From: Periplaneta americana
Lineage: Eukaryota > Arthropoda > Insecta > Blattodea > Blattidae
NCBI RefSeq assembly: GCF_040183065.1
Contig: NC_091133.1
Span: forward strand, 135,578,306-135,642,305
Reading direction: 5' to 3'
Length of the DNA: 64,000 nt
The notes under the pieces were generated by a model. That model had not been told where the DNA came from. It saw only the letters and a list, made by a program, of their open reading frames with translations, and did no database searches. Positions 1 to 10,161 of this stretch are shown in pieces. A program made the position numbers and the translations under genes. Each line of letters begins with the position of its first letter. The first letter of the stretch is position 1.

Positions 1-820
1 CATATTGGAAACCCCTATTACGGCTGTTGAAATCAAATGTTTCCCTCTATTGGAATAAAGGCAGTCTCTGTTGTATTCCCTTCTGAAGCCCCGGCCTTTT
101 TCATTCTCCCCACCTCTTTTTCATTCGTTGTTCGTTTTTATATGAGGGAGCAATGGAAAATTGGGGAATAATGTGGATCAAAAAAAGTGACAGAGACCAC
201 CTGGGCCTGACTAGCTTTGTGCGGGAGACAGCCAGCAAGATTGCACTGGTCCGTGGACGAAATAAAAGATACGTACTGCGATATGACGTAATACATGTCT
301 GTCTGTCTGTCTGCGGCACAGAGTGACTGTCTGTCTCCAAATTCAATTTACGAAACTGTTTGTGATTTAAGTGTTCAGTGTGCTTTAAAATTTGGTACAG
401 ATTTGCGAAGGAAATCTTTCAGATCACTTCCTAAACATAATATCATGTTAGTGAGGTGGAATGGGAAAGCTTATCACTAGTTAGACGTCAAGTGCTGTAT
501 ACGACACTGCATACTGATTTATAATTCGTCTGATCAAATCAGTAGACAATACAATTTTCGGGTTGCCTTCAAATTCCTCTGGCATTCTGATTTCACCATC
601 GCTCTTAACAAATGTTAACAAAAAAAGAAACAATTAATTGAAACACGTTTTAAACTTTCAATTTTTTAATTAAGAAAGGGCTTGGTACACACATCAGGGT
701 TGCAGCAATTGAAGACGCGGACGTATACGTCACGCGGCAGACTGACACGACATTGAAATACAATACACGTCATCATCTGAACGGAAAATGAAGCACAAAT
801 CTCAAGTAGGGTGCCGAAAC
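1..820. other. Unassigned AT-rich flank
   Basis: I see no recognisable gene or transposon here. A short (GTCT)n tract lies near 297-313. The small open frames on both strands have no domain I recognise and biased, low-complexity composition. Confidence 0.4.
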
Positions 821-846
821 TAATAATAATAATAATAATAATAATA

Positions 847-898
<52 letters not shown>
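821..898. repeat. (AAT)n microsatellite
   Basis: About 26 TAA units with a single interruption (TAG) near 849. It produces artificial poly-Ile and poly-Leu frames on the minus strand. Arrays of this kind elsewhere in the window are 3' tails of LINEs or SINEs, but no LINE 3' hairpin is visible next to this one. Confidence 0.95.
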
Positions 899-1674
899 GC
901 GCAAAATGTAGATGTGTTGGATACATGTGATTATAAGAGTTAATTGCAATTTAATGTTAAATAAGATAAGTTTGACCAAAGAAGTGATTAAACATAGTTT
1001 AGGAAAATTTATATATTAAAAATTAAAGTCATATTTTACCGTACAAGAGTAATACAGTATGCGCCAAAACAAACAGTACTGAAATTATCGCTAATCTGCT
1101 GTCCACGTTTCCCTAATAATGAAGTATTTATTTATTGTATACAATAGTTTGATATATTGTGAATTCAGTGTTGTGTTGATCTATACAATTATGGTTCTCA
1201 CAACAGAGAAAAATGTGTTTATTGTCCAGCATTATTTCCGGTCATACGCAGTACTGAAATTACAAACATACTCTGAACATCAAGATAAGTCGTTATAACA
1301 TGCAAGGCGACATAAGACTGATCCCGTACGACGGAACTTCTCGACGATAGCTAACATTGTTGTGTTATTTTATGCTCAAGATTGAACATTTCTATCGACT
1401 CACAAAGATTGCAATGAATTGAAAGTACTTTAGAGTGTAACCATTGATGCAGTCTAAACATAGTTTAAAGCTAACAGTTGCTTTGTGAGCAGTCATAAAA
1501 CACAGCTACTAATATTTAGTTAAACCAATATTCATAAAAACAGGCTATGAATCTGTGCAGCTGTTGCGCATGTGTACAGTCCAAGTCAAAATGGAGTGCC
1601 CATAATACTGACGTCAGCAATTCTTATCCAGTGTTGCTTTTAATGAGAAGTCTGGTAGATAAAATGCATTTGTA
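899..1674. other. Unassigned AT-rich spacer
   Basis: No coding signal, tRNA-like box or inverted repeat pair was found. One 65-residue open frame at 1547-1744 runs into the following SINE and has no recognisable domain. Confidence 0.35.
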
Positions 1675-1875
1675 TTTTCGGTCTCGGTGCTCGAGGTTTC
1701 GGGTTCGATCCTGGCCCAGGTCGATGGCATTTAAGTGTGTTTAAATGCAACAGGCTCATGTCAGTAGATTTATTTGCATGTAAAAGAATCCTGCGGGACA
1801 AACTTCCGGCACATCCGGCGACGCTGGTACAACCTCTGCAGTTGCAAGCGTCTTTAAATAAACCATAATTTAATT
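1675..1875 (+). mobile_element. tRNA-derived SINE
   Basis: The sequence has a polymerase III B-box-like core (GGTTCGATCC near 1703), then a SINE body containing the landmarks GGTCGATGGCATTTAAG and CAACCTCTGCAGTTGC, and ends in TTTAAATAAACCATAATTT. The tRNA-related head upstream of the B box is shortened, so the copy is probably 5'-truncated. The ending TAAATAAACCAT resembles the 3' end of the LINE tail at 20760-21022, which is the usual arrangement when a SINE borrows LINE machinery. That partnership is inferred. Confidence 0.7.
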
Positions 1876-2248
1876 CATTTGTATTTTATAAGAAATACTT
1901 ATTTTGCTTTATTTAAAAGTATTTTTTGTTATGGACTCTTTATTTATGGTAATAATTCTTTCATTAATGAAATTATTTTATTGCAGAAAGAAAGCTTTAA
2001 ACATATTAACATTATCTTCTTATACAATATCGTATAGACGTCTTTTTGTTAAAGAAAAAATTATAACAGTTTTCAGCTTGTATATTTATGAGGATTTAAT
2101 ATTGTGTACTAAAATTAATGAGGAATGTTACTCACTTAGAAATTAAGTGCATAATTGCGAAACAAGGAATTCCTTTACTTCTGATAGACTGACTATGGCT
2201 CGGAATAGCTATGAATAGACTGGTTTAAAGATATTTAATATGCTGCAG
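1876..2248. other. Unassigned AT-rich spacer
   Basis: An 80-codon plus-strand frame (1904-2146) is rich in Leu, Ile, Tyr and Lys, as expected of random AT-rich DNA, and I recognise no domain in it. No RNA gene or terminal repeat was seen. Confidence 0.35.
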
Positions 2249-2262
2249 TTTATTTATTTATT

Positions 2263-2297
<35 letters not shown>

Positions 2298-3310
2298 TTA
2301 TTTTGCCAATAATTATAACATAACATATAATATATACAGAAAAAACTTTAGCTCGCCCCTGAAAGAGGAGAACTCGTGCTCAGGGGCGGATTCCTGAATT
2401 GAAATTAATAAGTATACAATACAATTTGTCTTATGTCTACTATGCAATTATTTACTTACTTACAAATGGCTTTTAAGGAACCCGAAGGTTCATTGCCGCC
2501 CTCACATAAGCCCGCCATCTGTCCCTATCCTGTGCAAGATTAATCCAGTCTCTATCATCATATCCCACCTCCCTCAAATCAATTTTAATATTATCCTCCC
2601 ATCTACGTCTCGGTCTCCCCAAAGGTACTATGCAGTTATAGTATATAAATTTAAATTTACAATTTTTCAATTTTTATAAAATCCATACATAACTTTTTAA
2701 ATTTAATACTAGAACTATTAGAATTGACAAGATTAGGATACTTAAATATAAATTTGTTATATATTCTTGGGCCTAAATTACTACTATGATTAAATACTGT
2801 AACAGTGTTGCATTTTGGTTCAACAATCTTAAAGAATTCATACCTTTTGTTTCATAACTATGAGAATAAAATTCAAAATTATTTCGATTTTTATGTATGA
2901 ATTTTATTAATACAATATAATAAATTTGTCTTACGTTGAGTACATTAAAGTCTAAAAACAAATTTTGAGATGGAAAATCAATAAGTTTATGAAGACATAT
3001 TTTAATTAATTTCTTCTGTAATAAATAAAGTGGATTAAAATTGGATTTAAATGAGCTACCCTTTCCTATAATTCCACATATAATTACCGATTGAAATAAA
3101 GTTAAATATATTGTGCGTAATAAACTTACTGACAAGTAATTCCTCAATAAAACAAAATAATATACTATTTTACGTAATTTATTACAAAGGTAATTAATGT
3201 GTTGGTTCCATTTTAAATGATTATCGAAAATTATGCCTAAATATTTAACTTCAGAGGACTCTTTAATAATCGGACATTTACACTGTATAAGAGACCAGAC
3301 ATTTGACAAG
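2249..3310 (-). mobile_element. CR1/Jockey-type LINE, 3' part (decayed)
   Basis: Read on the minus strand, 3300 to about 2775 encodes the C-terminal region of a non-LTR reverse transcriptase. Visible blocks are EVKYLGIIFDNHLKW, then LRTIYLTLFQSVI, LYLLQKKLIKICLHK and IHKNRNNFEF, the usual order after the RT palm in this group. The 3' UTR carries a perfect 9-bp stem (CGCCCCTGA at 2354-2362 with TCAGGGGCG at 2380-2388) and ends in an (ATTT)n tail at 2249-2302. An RTE fragment has inserted in the UTR (2452-2625) and a MITE at the upstream edge (3320). Homology may resume at 3566-3660. Only the last part of the ORF remains. Clade assignment is approximate. Confidence 0.75.
2452..2625 (-). mobile_element. 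RTE-type LINE, severely 5'-truncated copy with TSD
   Basis: The minus strand reads PLGRPRRRWEDNIK, then DLREVGYDDRDWINLAQ and YVRAAMNLRVP followed by a stop. This is the extreme C-terminus of the RTE-like family seen six times in this window. The 3' end is followed by a TAAG-repeat tail. It is flanked by a 14-bp near-perfect duplication (TACTATGCAATTAT at 2438-2451, TACTATGCAGTTAT at 2626-2639), so it is a genuine target-primed insertion into the 3' UTR of the surrounding LINE. It cannot encode function. Confidence 0.9.
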
Positions 3311-3319
3311 AACAATAAT

Positions 3320-3565
3320 GAGGAGCGTTTTTGCAAAAGTCGATAGATGCAGAAATCAAGATTTTACAGAAATTACACTAAGTGACAGGATCTATCGAGT
3401 TCTGAAAAAACCTGGAAGGTTTGGTAGTCTCTTCATACGGTATGAACCAAGTTTTGGTAAATCTGATTTCATTGATCGATTCTGGAGGTAGAAAACATAC
3501 GATATCCATATGTAACTCACTATCGAAAATTTCTGCATCTATCGACTTTTGCAAAAACGCTCCTC
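3320..3565. mobile_element. MITE with perfect 37-bp terminal inverted repeats
   Basis: The 246-bp element begins GAGGAGCGTTTTTGCAAAAG and ends with its exact reverse complement. The TIRs (3320-3356 and 3529-3565) match over 37 bp with no mismatch seen by eye. The interior does not encode a transposase; the open frame across it is incidental. A clean target duplication is not obvious, although CCAGAC occurs shortly outside both ends. The termini and part of the interior resemble the MITE at 63037-63289, so both probably belong to one family. Confidence 0.85.
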
Positions 3566-3688
3566 TTGTTACTGGCCAGACGATTTCATTTTCCTAAATT
3601 AATGTTTCAATTCCAGTTTAGTTCTTAATCTACTGTTGGTTTGACTAAATCTATTGTATTATTTAATATTTAAGGGTACATAAATTAA

Positions 3689-3691
<3 letters not shown>

Positions 3692-3742
<51 letters not shown>
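3692..3742. repeat. (ATT)n microsatellite
   Basis: About 17 ATT units, possibly the tail of an old retroposon whose body is no longer recognisable. Confidence 0.9.
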
Positions 3743-3744
<2 letters not shown>

Positions 3745-4499
3745 ACATCGGGCGATTGTTTCACTTGTCGGGGCGCGGTGCACCTCGGCCTGACTCTTTA
3801 GTTCCTAAGAATGACGATACTTTCATTACGCAGCTGACTACAGGGAACCTAATAACAAGGACCCCCACAGGAATCTTCCGCGTGTTAATATCTCATAAAA
3901 CGGGGTTAGACATACTATATATATTTTATTAGCCATTTTTTCTTCTTCCTTCTTGCATTCTTGAGCCAAGTGAATGCATGGTGGGGAACATAGCAAGGAA
4001 GGAAGGAAGCAAGCAGTGGGTTTATAGCGGGATGTGTTCCCTCGAGCTTTTATTGGCGAATAACATCGTTATATGCGGAAAACGAAAATTCTCGTAATTC
4101 TGAACTATAAGGCTGAATGTCTGGTTTTAAACAAATAGAAACTCAACCTTAACAACAAAGTGGAGGATGGTATCTGGTAAAAAAATAATGAAATAAAATA
4201 AGGAGGTATTGAACTTTGCTTGTCTCTAAACACAAAGCTGTTTCGGATGCTACGCAACAAAAGAATGATGTCACAGCGGGAAATTTCTGTTGCATTCCGA
4301 TAACCGATATAGAGCAACGCGGTTAACGAGGAAGATGGAGGAGCCGCCTCTGCAACATAGCTGAAATTAAACCCAGAGCATTTCAGTAGTCTTTCAAAGT
4401 TGTTTAACATTATTTCAACTCTATTTCGTTTTGCAGCAATCTTTTCTAAGTTTAGTGTACGAGTTTACCTCATTAGGAGATGATATCGAGGCAGGCTTG
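3743..4499. other. Unassigned spacer
   Basis: A 101-residue minus-strand frame (4105-4410) has no recognisable domain. A repeated GGAAGGAAGGAAG tract lies near 3998. Nothing else is supportable. Confidence 0.35.
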
Positions 4500-4618
4500 C
4501 TCGGGTAGATTCTCCTGGCTTAGTTGCCTCATGAATGATGCCTTATTGGTGTCACGTCATATGGGGTTCAAATCTGTCTTCGGACAGTTGACTAAGCAAC
4601 AACATAAAAAATAAATAA
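4500..4618 (+). mobile_element. SINE fragment (CGGACAGTTGAC family)
   Basis: This partial copy contains TTAGTTGCCTCATGAATGATG and ends TCTTCGGACAGTTGACTAAG followed by a CAACAACA tail. The same body and ending are seen at 15640-15875, and on the minus strand at 53551-53760 and 63464-63660. The copy lacks the 5' portion present at 15640. Confidence 0.65.
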
Positions 4619-4624
4619 TATAAG

Positions 4625-4800
4625 CTCGCCGCGACCAGCTCTGTGGTGTGGGGGTCAGCATGCTGGTCTCTTACGAAGAGGACCTGGTTCTATTCCCGGT
4701 CGGATTGAATTTCCTGTAGTTGCCGGGACGAGACTAAATACCCCTACAGTTGTCATGGCGTCGTTTGATAAGCAAGGAAGAGCGAGCTTGCAGCAGGGGT
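4625..4800 (+). mobile_element. tRNA-derived SINE
   Basis: An A-box-like stretch (GTGGGGGTCAGCATGC) and a B-box-like stretch (GGTTCTATTCCC, 4686-4697) lie at normal spacing, followed by a non-tRNA body. The head resembles the tRNA-like unit in the 549-bp duplication at 37351-38448, where GTCAGCATGCTGG also occurs on the minus strand. Confidence 0.65.
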
Positions 4801-4959
4801 GAAAATTAAAAGGCTTTCTGGACCATTATTTTAGGCTCAAGATCTTTGTAATAACTACTTAAATTTAAATGTAATATTATTAAAAAACATTCTACAGTTG
4901 TAAAAAATCATGGTTATCCACAACATTAAATTAATTAAATAAAAATTTATATATTGACT

Positions 4960-5450
4960 CAAACATAATAATAAATACAGGAAAGATAAAAAGTGAAGAA
5001 ATTATTATAAACAAGGAAGTAAGACGGGATGTACGGTATCGCCTACTCTTTTCAATATTTATCATGAGACATTATCAGGAAATGGAAAATTTTGTACATC
5101 CAGGGATCAAATAAAACCAGAATATGAGTTTAAATGTTTTATTATATACTGACGATGAAGATGATCTACATCTTTATTTGACCTTAGCAACATATGTGCA
5201 TTGTATAATAATTTAAAATTTCACTGCAAAAGACTAAAATAATGGAATTTTGGGGAAAATCATTAATACTCTAAAACATTACGCTGGAGGGTTCTAATTT
5301 AGAACAAATGAAAACTTTTAACTATCTAGGATGCGAAATAAATATAAAAAATGAAACGAAAGTTGACGTTGACAAAAAGTATAAAAATTCCAACTTCTAT
5401 GCGGCACCATTCATCGGGCACTGAAAAATAAAAAAGAAGGAAAACGTTTT
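4960..5450 (+). pseudogene. LINE reverse transcriptase relic (RTE-like)
   Basis: Conceptual translation gives the RT palm region of a non-LTR element: GKIKSEEIIINKEVRRGC, then SPTLFNIY. A decayed catalytic box reading LLYTDDEDD stands where FADDQ-type sequence is expected, and NYLGCEI-like sequence appears near 5320. Several stops and frame changes separate the blocks, so it is non-functional. The change at the active-site box is consistent with neutral decay. It is followed at once by an unrelated LINE tail on the opposite strand. Confidence 0.65.
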
Positions 5451-5682
5451 CATTCATTCATTTATTTTATTCCATAGATCTTACATGAGCAATGAAGCTT
5501 CAAGATATGGAACAAGTCAAAATTTTACAATATTACAATTACAATTTTTACAAATTTTTACAGTTTTGCAATTTAATAATTTTCTACAATTTTGTGCAAT
5601 TTTTTTACAATATTTTGGCGAGATGTAGTGAGATGAGGTGAGGTCCGAGGATTCGCCAAAAGATTACCCGGCATTCATATTC
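5451..5682 (-). mobile_element. LINE/SINE 3' tail (CATT-tailed family)
   Basis: The minus strand ends in a short (ATTC)n tail (5451-5462) next to an imperfect stem formed by CCATAGATCTT and AAGATATGG. It shares its order of sequence (ATTTTACAATATTACAATTAC, then TTGGCGAGATGTAGTGAGATG, then GGTCCGAGGATTCGCC) with 28072-28660. There the same tail is interrupted by a fold-back insertion, so this copy is the empty-site reference. Confidence 0.65.
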
Positions 5683-5809
5683 ATGTTCTTTATTTGCCTG
5701 AAGGTACAAGAATACAAGAGGCCTCGTCAATGTGATAATATAAAAAACAATGTGTCAATATTTAAAATATTAAAAGAGTAAAAAATAATAAAATTTAACT
5801 AAAATAGTA

Positions 5810-6736
5810 CACTATAACTCTGATTATCCGTCACCCTATTAACCGATTGTTGGATTATCCGTCTGTCATTCTCTCCTTTTTTGTTGCAGAAAAAATATTG
5901 AGTACTGCAAATACATTAGTACCTTTTTTATAGAGAGATATTATAAGCCTTTGTCCTTACACGTTGTGATCTACTGTTCGAGTGACCTGTTTAATTTCTC
6001 TGCAAAACGTATTCCAGAAGTGCCAAAATAATACAGTATGTTCTGCTAAGTATCGAAGAGAAGTGCATATAATTGCGTGGTTTTGGAAAAGAGGAACTGT
6101 GGTTCATCTCACATCGGAATAGTTACAGCTGTGCGAGATTTAATAAAAAAAAGGATGAAGTGTATAAATTACTTAAATCTATAACATGAGACTTATAGTT
6201 TCCCTATCTTTCCACAGAAATCCATCATAGGACATTTCCTTGACCCTTAGAAACCCGTCATTGACATTCATTCATTCATTCATTCATAGTGTTCTGTCAC
6301 TGCAAACCCAGCATTCACCAGTCTTTCTTATTTTCTGCATTCCTCTTAGTCTTCTCATATGATCCGCATATCTTAATGAGGCCTATTATTTGACAACTTC
6401 TTCTGTCCCGAAATCTTATCCCGTTCATCATTCCTTCCAGTGAATCCTTTAGTAGGCAGTTTCTTCTCAGTCAGTGACCCAGCCAATTCCTTTTTCTCTT
6501 CCTGATCAGTTTCAGCATTATTCTTTCTTCACCCACTCTTTCCAACAGAGCTATTATACTTAAAACTTCTGATCCACTACCTAATGTGTTAAAACACATG
6601 ACCACGGAGGAAATTACGAAACTGCATTATGCAATACTTTATTTATGAAAGTCTTCTATAGTATGGATTATCCGATTTTTTCGAGTTACCGTTCAGCTCA
6701 CCCCCTTCATTACCACGAATAATAGACGTTCTACTG
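5810..6736. mobile_element. Tigger/pogo-like non-autonomous element
   Basis: Ends read CACTATAACTCTGATTATCC and, from the other side, CAGTAGAACGTCTATTATTC. Both are versions of the CAGTAGAACCNCGATTATCC terminus known for Tigger/pogo elements. TA dinucleotides flank both ends (5808-5809 and 6737-6738), as expected for Tc1/mariner-superfamily insertion. Much of the interior aligns with the second copy at 34931-35794 in opposite orientation. No transposase is encoded. A LINE fragment (6262-6552) has inserted here; it is absent from the second copy. Confidence 0.8.
6262..6552 (-). mobile_element. LINE C-terminal fragment nested in Tigger element
   Basis: Minus-strand translation contains RKRKRNWLGHWLRRNCLLKD-like sequence (seen as RKRNWLGH, LRRNCLLKDSLEGMMNG and RDRRSCQIIG), the RTE/I-type endpoint preceding the stop. 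It carries a (CATT)n tail at 6262-6286. It differs from the RWAGHVARM family. Its absence from the 34931-35794 Tigger copy supports insertion after the Tigger. Confidence 0.6.
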
Positions 6737-7015
6737 TACATCATTTTCAAAAACTTCATTCATATTATAAAAGGGATTATTTTGTAGCCATCTCTTAATC
6801 TGAAATTTAAATTGTGTTTCATTAAGTGCCTTTATATTTGTAGGTATCTTATTATATACTTTTATTGCAGTAATTACATATCTTGATTGTGTTTTTTGCA
6901 ACCTGACATGTGGTACGTTTAATTGATCATCATTTCTTGTTTCATAGCGATGCAGATCTACTAAACTTGCATAATTAGTAATATTCCTGTATACATGCAT
7001 TGCATTTGGAATTAA

Positions 7016-7382
7016 GTTCCACCAAACGATGGCTATATCTGTCCTCTTATATGGATTCGTTTTAAGAGTAGCCTACTCTTAATAAAATACAAAGTGCTGA
7101 AATGCCTTTTTTTAACACATAAAGGATGAAGACACGGATTTGTAGCCTTACGACAATATGAAGGAATATCGTGAGAACTAATTTCAGCACATGAACAGAA
7201 TGCCGGACACGAGACTGCCCGATCTAAAGAAAACAGGCACAAGGGACGGCCGAAGATGAATGCGCCTATCCCGTGAATTGGAGAGCAAGAAGAAGGCGAT
7301 AAAATCTTCTTCTTCTTTCTTCTTATTTACCTTTTGGACTGGAACATGATACCTGTTGTTCAATCTTTTCCTCTTCACACTA
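7016..7382. other. Unassigned spacer
   Basis: Two overlapping minus-strand frames (7033-7242 and 7184-7474) were examined. Neither contains a recognisable domain, and the second runs across a transposon terminus. Confidence 0.3.
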
Positions 7383-8317
7383 ACAAGGGAAGGGTTTCGG
7401 CTCGAACAGAAATTTCGTATCCAAAATTTGTATACAGGCCCATATTTACATCTCTGTAAAGCTCCCAAAAGCATTCGTTTGTGTAATGTGTGGTTTGTCT
7501 GTTAGAGCACTGTACAAGTTGAGGGGTGGGGAAAGCACTGCACAAATTAAGGGGATGGGACAGCTTACCCGTAAGCCTAGCCTAGCCTAGCCTAGCCTAC
7601 AAGCTAGTGCGAGTGGTAAAATGTCTAAAGCCCATTTAAAAACATTTTTCTCCAACGTTCTGTCCGAAAATATTGCAGCTAATCAAAAATGTACACTGTT
7701 GTGCGAGTCATTGAATGCGCACAAGGACACGACCTTAATAAATGAATCATTTCAAGGCTAGGACATGAAATGTATGATCATTCCACCTAAAAAAACTAAA
7801 TATTTCCAGCCTCTGAATATCTATTTCCTTAGACAATATTATGCTCGGAGGATAACAGATTGCATAAGGACTCTTACAGAGAATCCAGAACTTAACTTGG
7901 GAAATCGAGTGTTTATAATGAAAATGCACTCTGTTATTCATAACCAGTTGTCTGCTCCACTATACCGCCCTATGCTTCAGTATTCCTGGCAGTCAGCTGG
8001 TTACGTGAATCCTGAACAAGTGTCGGACTTCAAAAATGTAATTCAGGTAGCGTTTGATTTTTCAGCACTGGAGTGTGGTTCAGCAGATTGTTCAGGTGTT
8101 GCTTCTGCGTGTTGTGCTTATTGCTCTGCTCCATGCTGTTTCATGCATTTTATAGAGAATCCTCATGCACATTTTTAAAGAAGTGTATTGACCAATACCA
8201 ACCATACGGACAGTTACACAAATGAATGCTTTTACGGACTTCATCACCATTGTGAGGTAAGCCTCTGTACAAATTTTTAACCAAAAAATCCTGTTCGAGC
8301 CGAAACCCTTCCCTTGT
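7383..8317 (+). mobile_element. DNA transposon with a decayed DDE transposase
   Basis: The 935-bp unit is bounded by inverted repeats: ACAAGGGAAGGGTTTCGG at 7383 and its reverse complement ending at 8317. Similarity continues inward for roughly 55 bp (through AAATTTGTA and AGGC). A clear target-site duplication was not found. Between the ends lies the C-terminal half of a transposase (7621-8178). A short CCTAG tandem (about 7573-7598) lies between the left TIR and the coding relic. The superfamily is not settled from sequence alone. Confidence 0.65.
7621..8178 (+). pseudogene. DDE transposase C-terminal pseudogene
   Basis: From ATG 7621 the frame reads SKAHLKTFFSNVLSEN, then CTLLCESLNAHKDTTLINE, a degraded version of the LLCDSW-x-H-x-D block that carries a catalytic Asp. 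An in-frame TAG follows at 7759-7761. It continues KCMIIPPKKTKYFQPLN and YYARRITD, the conserved block after the catalytic Asp, and ends in a Cys-rich module (C..C.....CC.YC...CCF.HF). The Asp-to-Glu change plus the stop make it inactive. I recognise the fold type but cannot name the superfamily with confidence. Confidence 0.6.
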
Positions 8318-8925
8318 GAGTAAACATATGTAACGAGTAGCCATCTTGATTTAGGCCTCCTTTGCTTCTTCTTAACGAAGTTGGCGCTTACATCACAACA
8401 TCGTTCTTATTTTCATTAAAACTGTGCGCTTGTGTCAGGGGGAGAGGGAGCAACTACCTAAATTCTGCAAATCTAAAACAAGCCTTCTTGTTTTTAGGAG
8501 AGATGGGACCATCTAGATGAAGCTACACATTGTACCATGGGCGAGTTCTTGCATTGAATCTATCGGTCCCACAGTTACAATGAATCATGGGGGTCTATCT
8601 GGCTGTGAAGGTTAGCAAAACGCTCGCTGCAGATGACGGCTAGCTGCGTTATTGACTGGGCTAGGGGAAACAAATCTACCTAGTTTGTGCAGTTTATATG
8701 TTGCAAATCTTAATGTTCTGGAGTCTGTAACAGCTTCAGTTAGTATAGTGTAAACGAATAATAAGAAGACAAAAGTGAAGTTGCAGTTTTAGAAGAGATG
8801 AGAGCAACAAAGGAAGATATGACAGTGTTTTTATCGGTTATTTAATGACGCTTTTTCAACTGCTACGGAAGACATTGTTAAAACAATTGTAGAATTTTTT
8901 TAAATAATATTACATTTAAATTTAA
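8318..8925. other. Unassigned spacer
   Basis: No open frame, RNA element or terminal repeat that I can support. Confidence 0.3.
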
Positions 8926-9967
8926 GGGGAGAGGATGGTATTTCTTGGTGAAAAATGGGTACATTAAAAAAAAATCTTCAAAATACTCTGTGATATGTGT
9001 GGAATACATAGCATAACATTTTGTGGGTATTTGTGCCCTTATCGGATGTTGAGTCGCCATTTTTAAACTTCCTGCGTTATGGATTTTTAAATAACTCGCC
9101 CACTTTTATCGTTTCCGGTAAATTAAATTTTCAAATTTTTTTTTCTTTAAAATATCCTTTGATATGTGTGGAATGCATTGCATAACATTTTGTGGGTATT
9201 TGTGCCCTTATCGGATGTTGAGTCGCCATTTTTAAACTTCCTGCGTTATGGATTTTTAAATAACTCGCCCACTTTTATCGTTTCCGGTAAATTAAATTTT
9301 CAAATTTTTTTTTCTTTAAAATATCCTTTGATATGTGTGGAATGCATTGCATAACATTTTGTGGGTATTTGTGTCCTTATCGGATGTTGAGACGTCCTTT
9401 TTAAACTTCCTGCGCTATGGATTTTTAAATCACACGCCCGCTTTTATCGGTTTCCCGTAACTTCATTTTTTTTGCTACATTGCCATACAAAAATGGATAC
9501 AATTTCTGAACTATTAAAGATACATGCATGAAATTTAGAACACATTCTTTAGACTATTAGGAAACTTTTCTCTGTAACAGAATTTTGTTAATTGTTTTCA
9601 TTTAAAAAACACGTCCGTTTGTTTGCAAGAAAGGAAATCAGAAAATTGTTATTAAATTTTAATTGTTTATTTTACAAACTAGGGACTAATATCAAGATTC
9701 TGTTACAGACAGTCTATAGAACATGCTTTTGCAAATACATTGCAAAAACCGTTTTGAATCTATCTTTAAAAACGGTTTAGATATATCGATTTTAGTAAGT
9801 ACAATCCTGCATTGGGTATATTTTTTTCACATTTGGGTCCCCAAATATTTTGTTTTCAAAATATTTTTATTTGCTTGAGTTGCCACAGCTATGAGCTCTC
9901 TACATACAAAAAATTAATATTTTGCACCAAATAGGAAAAAAGTTTAAAAAAATACCATCCTCTTCCC
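8926..9967. mobile_element. TTAA-flanked non-autonomous DNA transposon
   Basis: Ends read GGGGAGAGGATGGTATTT and, inverted, GGGAAGAGGATGGTATTT. TTAA lies directly outside both ends (8922-8925 and 9968-9971), consistent with a TTAA target duplication as in Kolobok or piggyBac. The interior has no transposase but contains a 169-bp tandem repeat. The GGGGA terminus resembles that of 16123-17653, which does carry a transposase relic. Confidence 0.75.
8965..9460. repeat. 169-bp tandem repeat, about 2.9 units
   Basis: The landmark GATATGTGTGGAAT recurs at 8992, 9161 and 9330, giving a period of exactly 169 bp twice. Units are nearly identical through CCCTTATCGGATGTTGAG and TTATGGATTTTTAAAT. The third unit diverges after about 9420. 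The repeat lies wholly inside the TTAA-flanked element. Confidence 0.95.
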
Positions 9968-10161
9968 TTAAGTAGGCTAGTTATTACAAAGATCTTGGTC
10001 CGGAAAGGCTTTCTCCAACATCGAAGCTTAAACTTCCAACATCTAGATTATTCGTTGCCTACAGTTTTTTTTTTTTTTTTTGGTTTCCATTATTTTCGTC
10101 AAGGCCACGCCCAACATATTTTCTGATAATGCAAGTTTATTAAAGAACGAACTGTTATAGC
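9968..10161. other. Spacer with poly-T
   Basis: A T16-17 tract ends at about 10081. No gene or terminal repeat is visible. Confidence 0.4.

Larger units (their letters stand above)
5683..7015 (-). mobile_element. LINE C-terminus and 3' UTR, split by a Tigger insertion
   Basis: Minus-strand translation of 7000-6740 gives the tail of a non-LTR ORF2: ETRNDDQLNVPHVRLQKTQ, then YVITAIKVYNKIPTNIK and FKFQIKRWLQNN. This terminal block is typical of Jockey/CR1-like elements. The reading frame is broken exactly where the Tigger-like element ends (6736). The 3' UTR probably continues at 5683-5807 on the far side, which makes the pair one interrupted element. Upstream RT domains are missing. Confidence 0.6.

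Noticed and set aside
7573..7598. Telomere-like CCTAG tandem
   Set aside because: The insect telomere unit is TTAGG (CCTAA on the other strand). Four to five CCTAG units inside a transposon are a simple repeat, not telomeric.
8965..9460. CRISPR-like array
   Set aside because: Units are contiguous 169-bp tandems without unique spacers, in a eukaryotic context.
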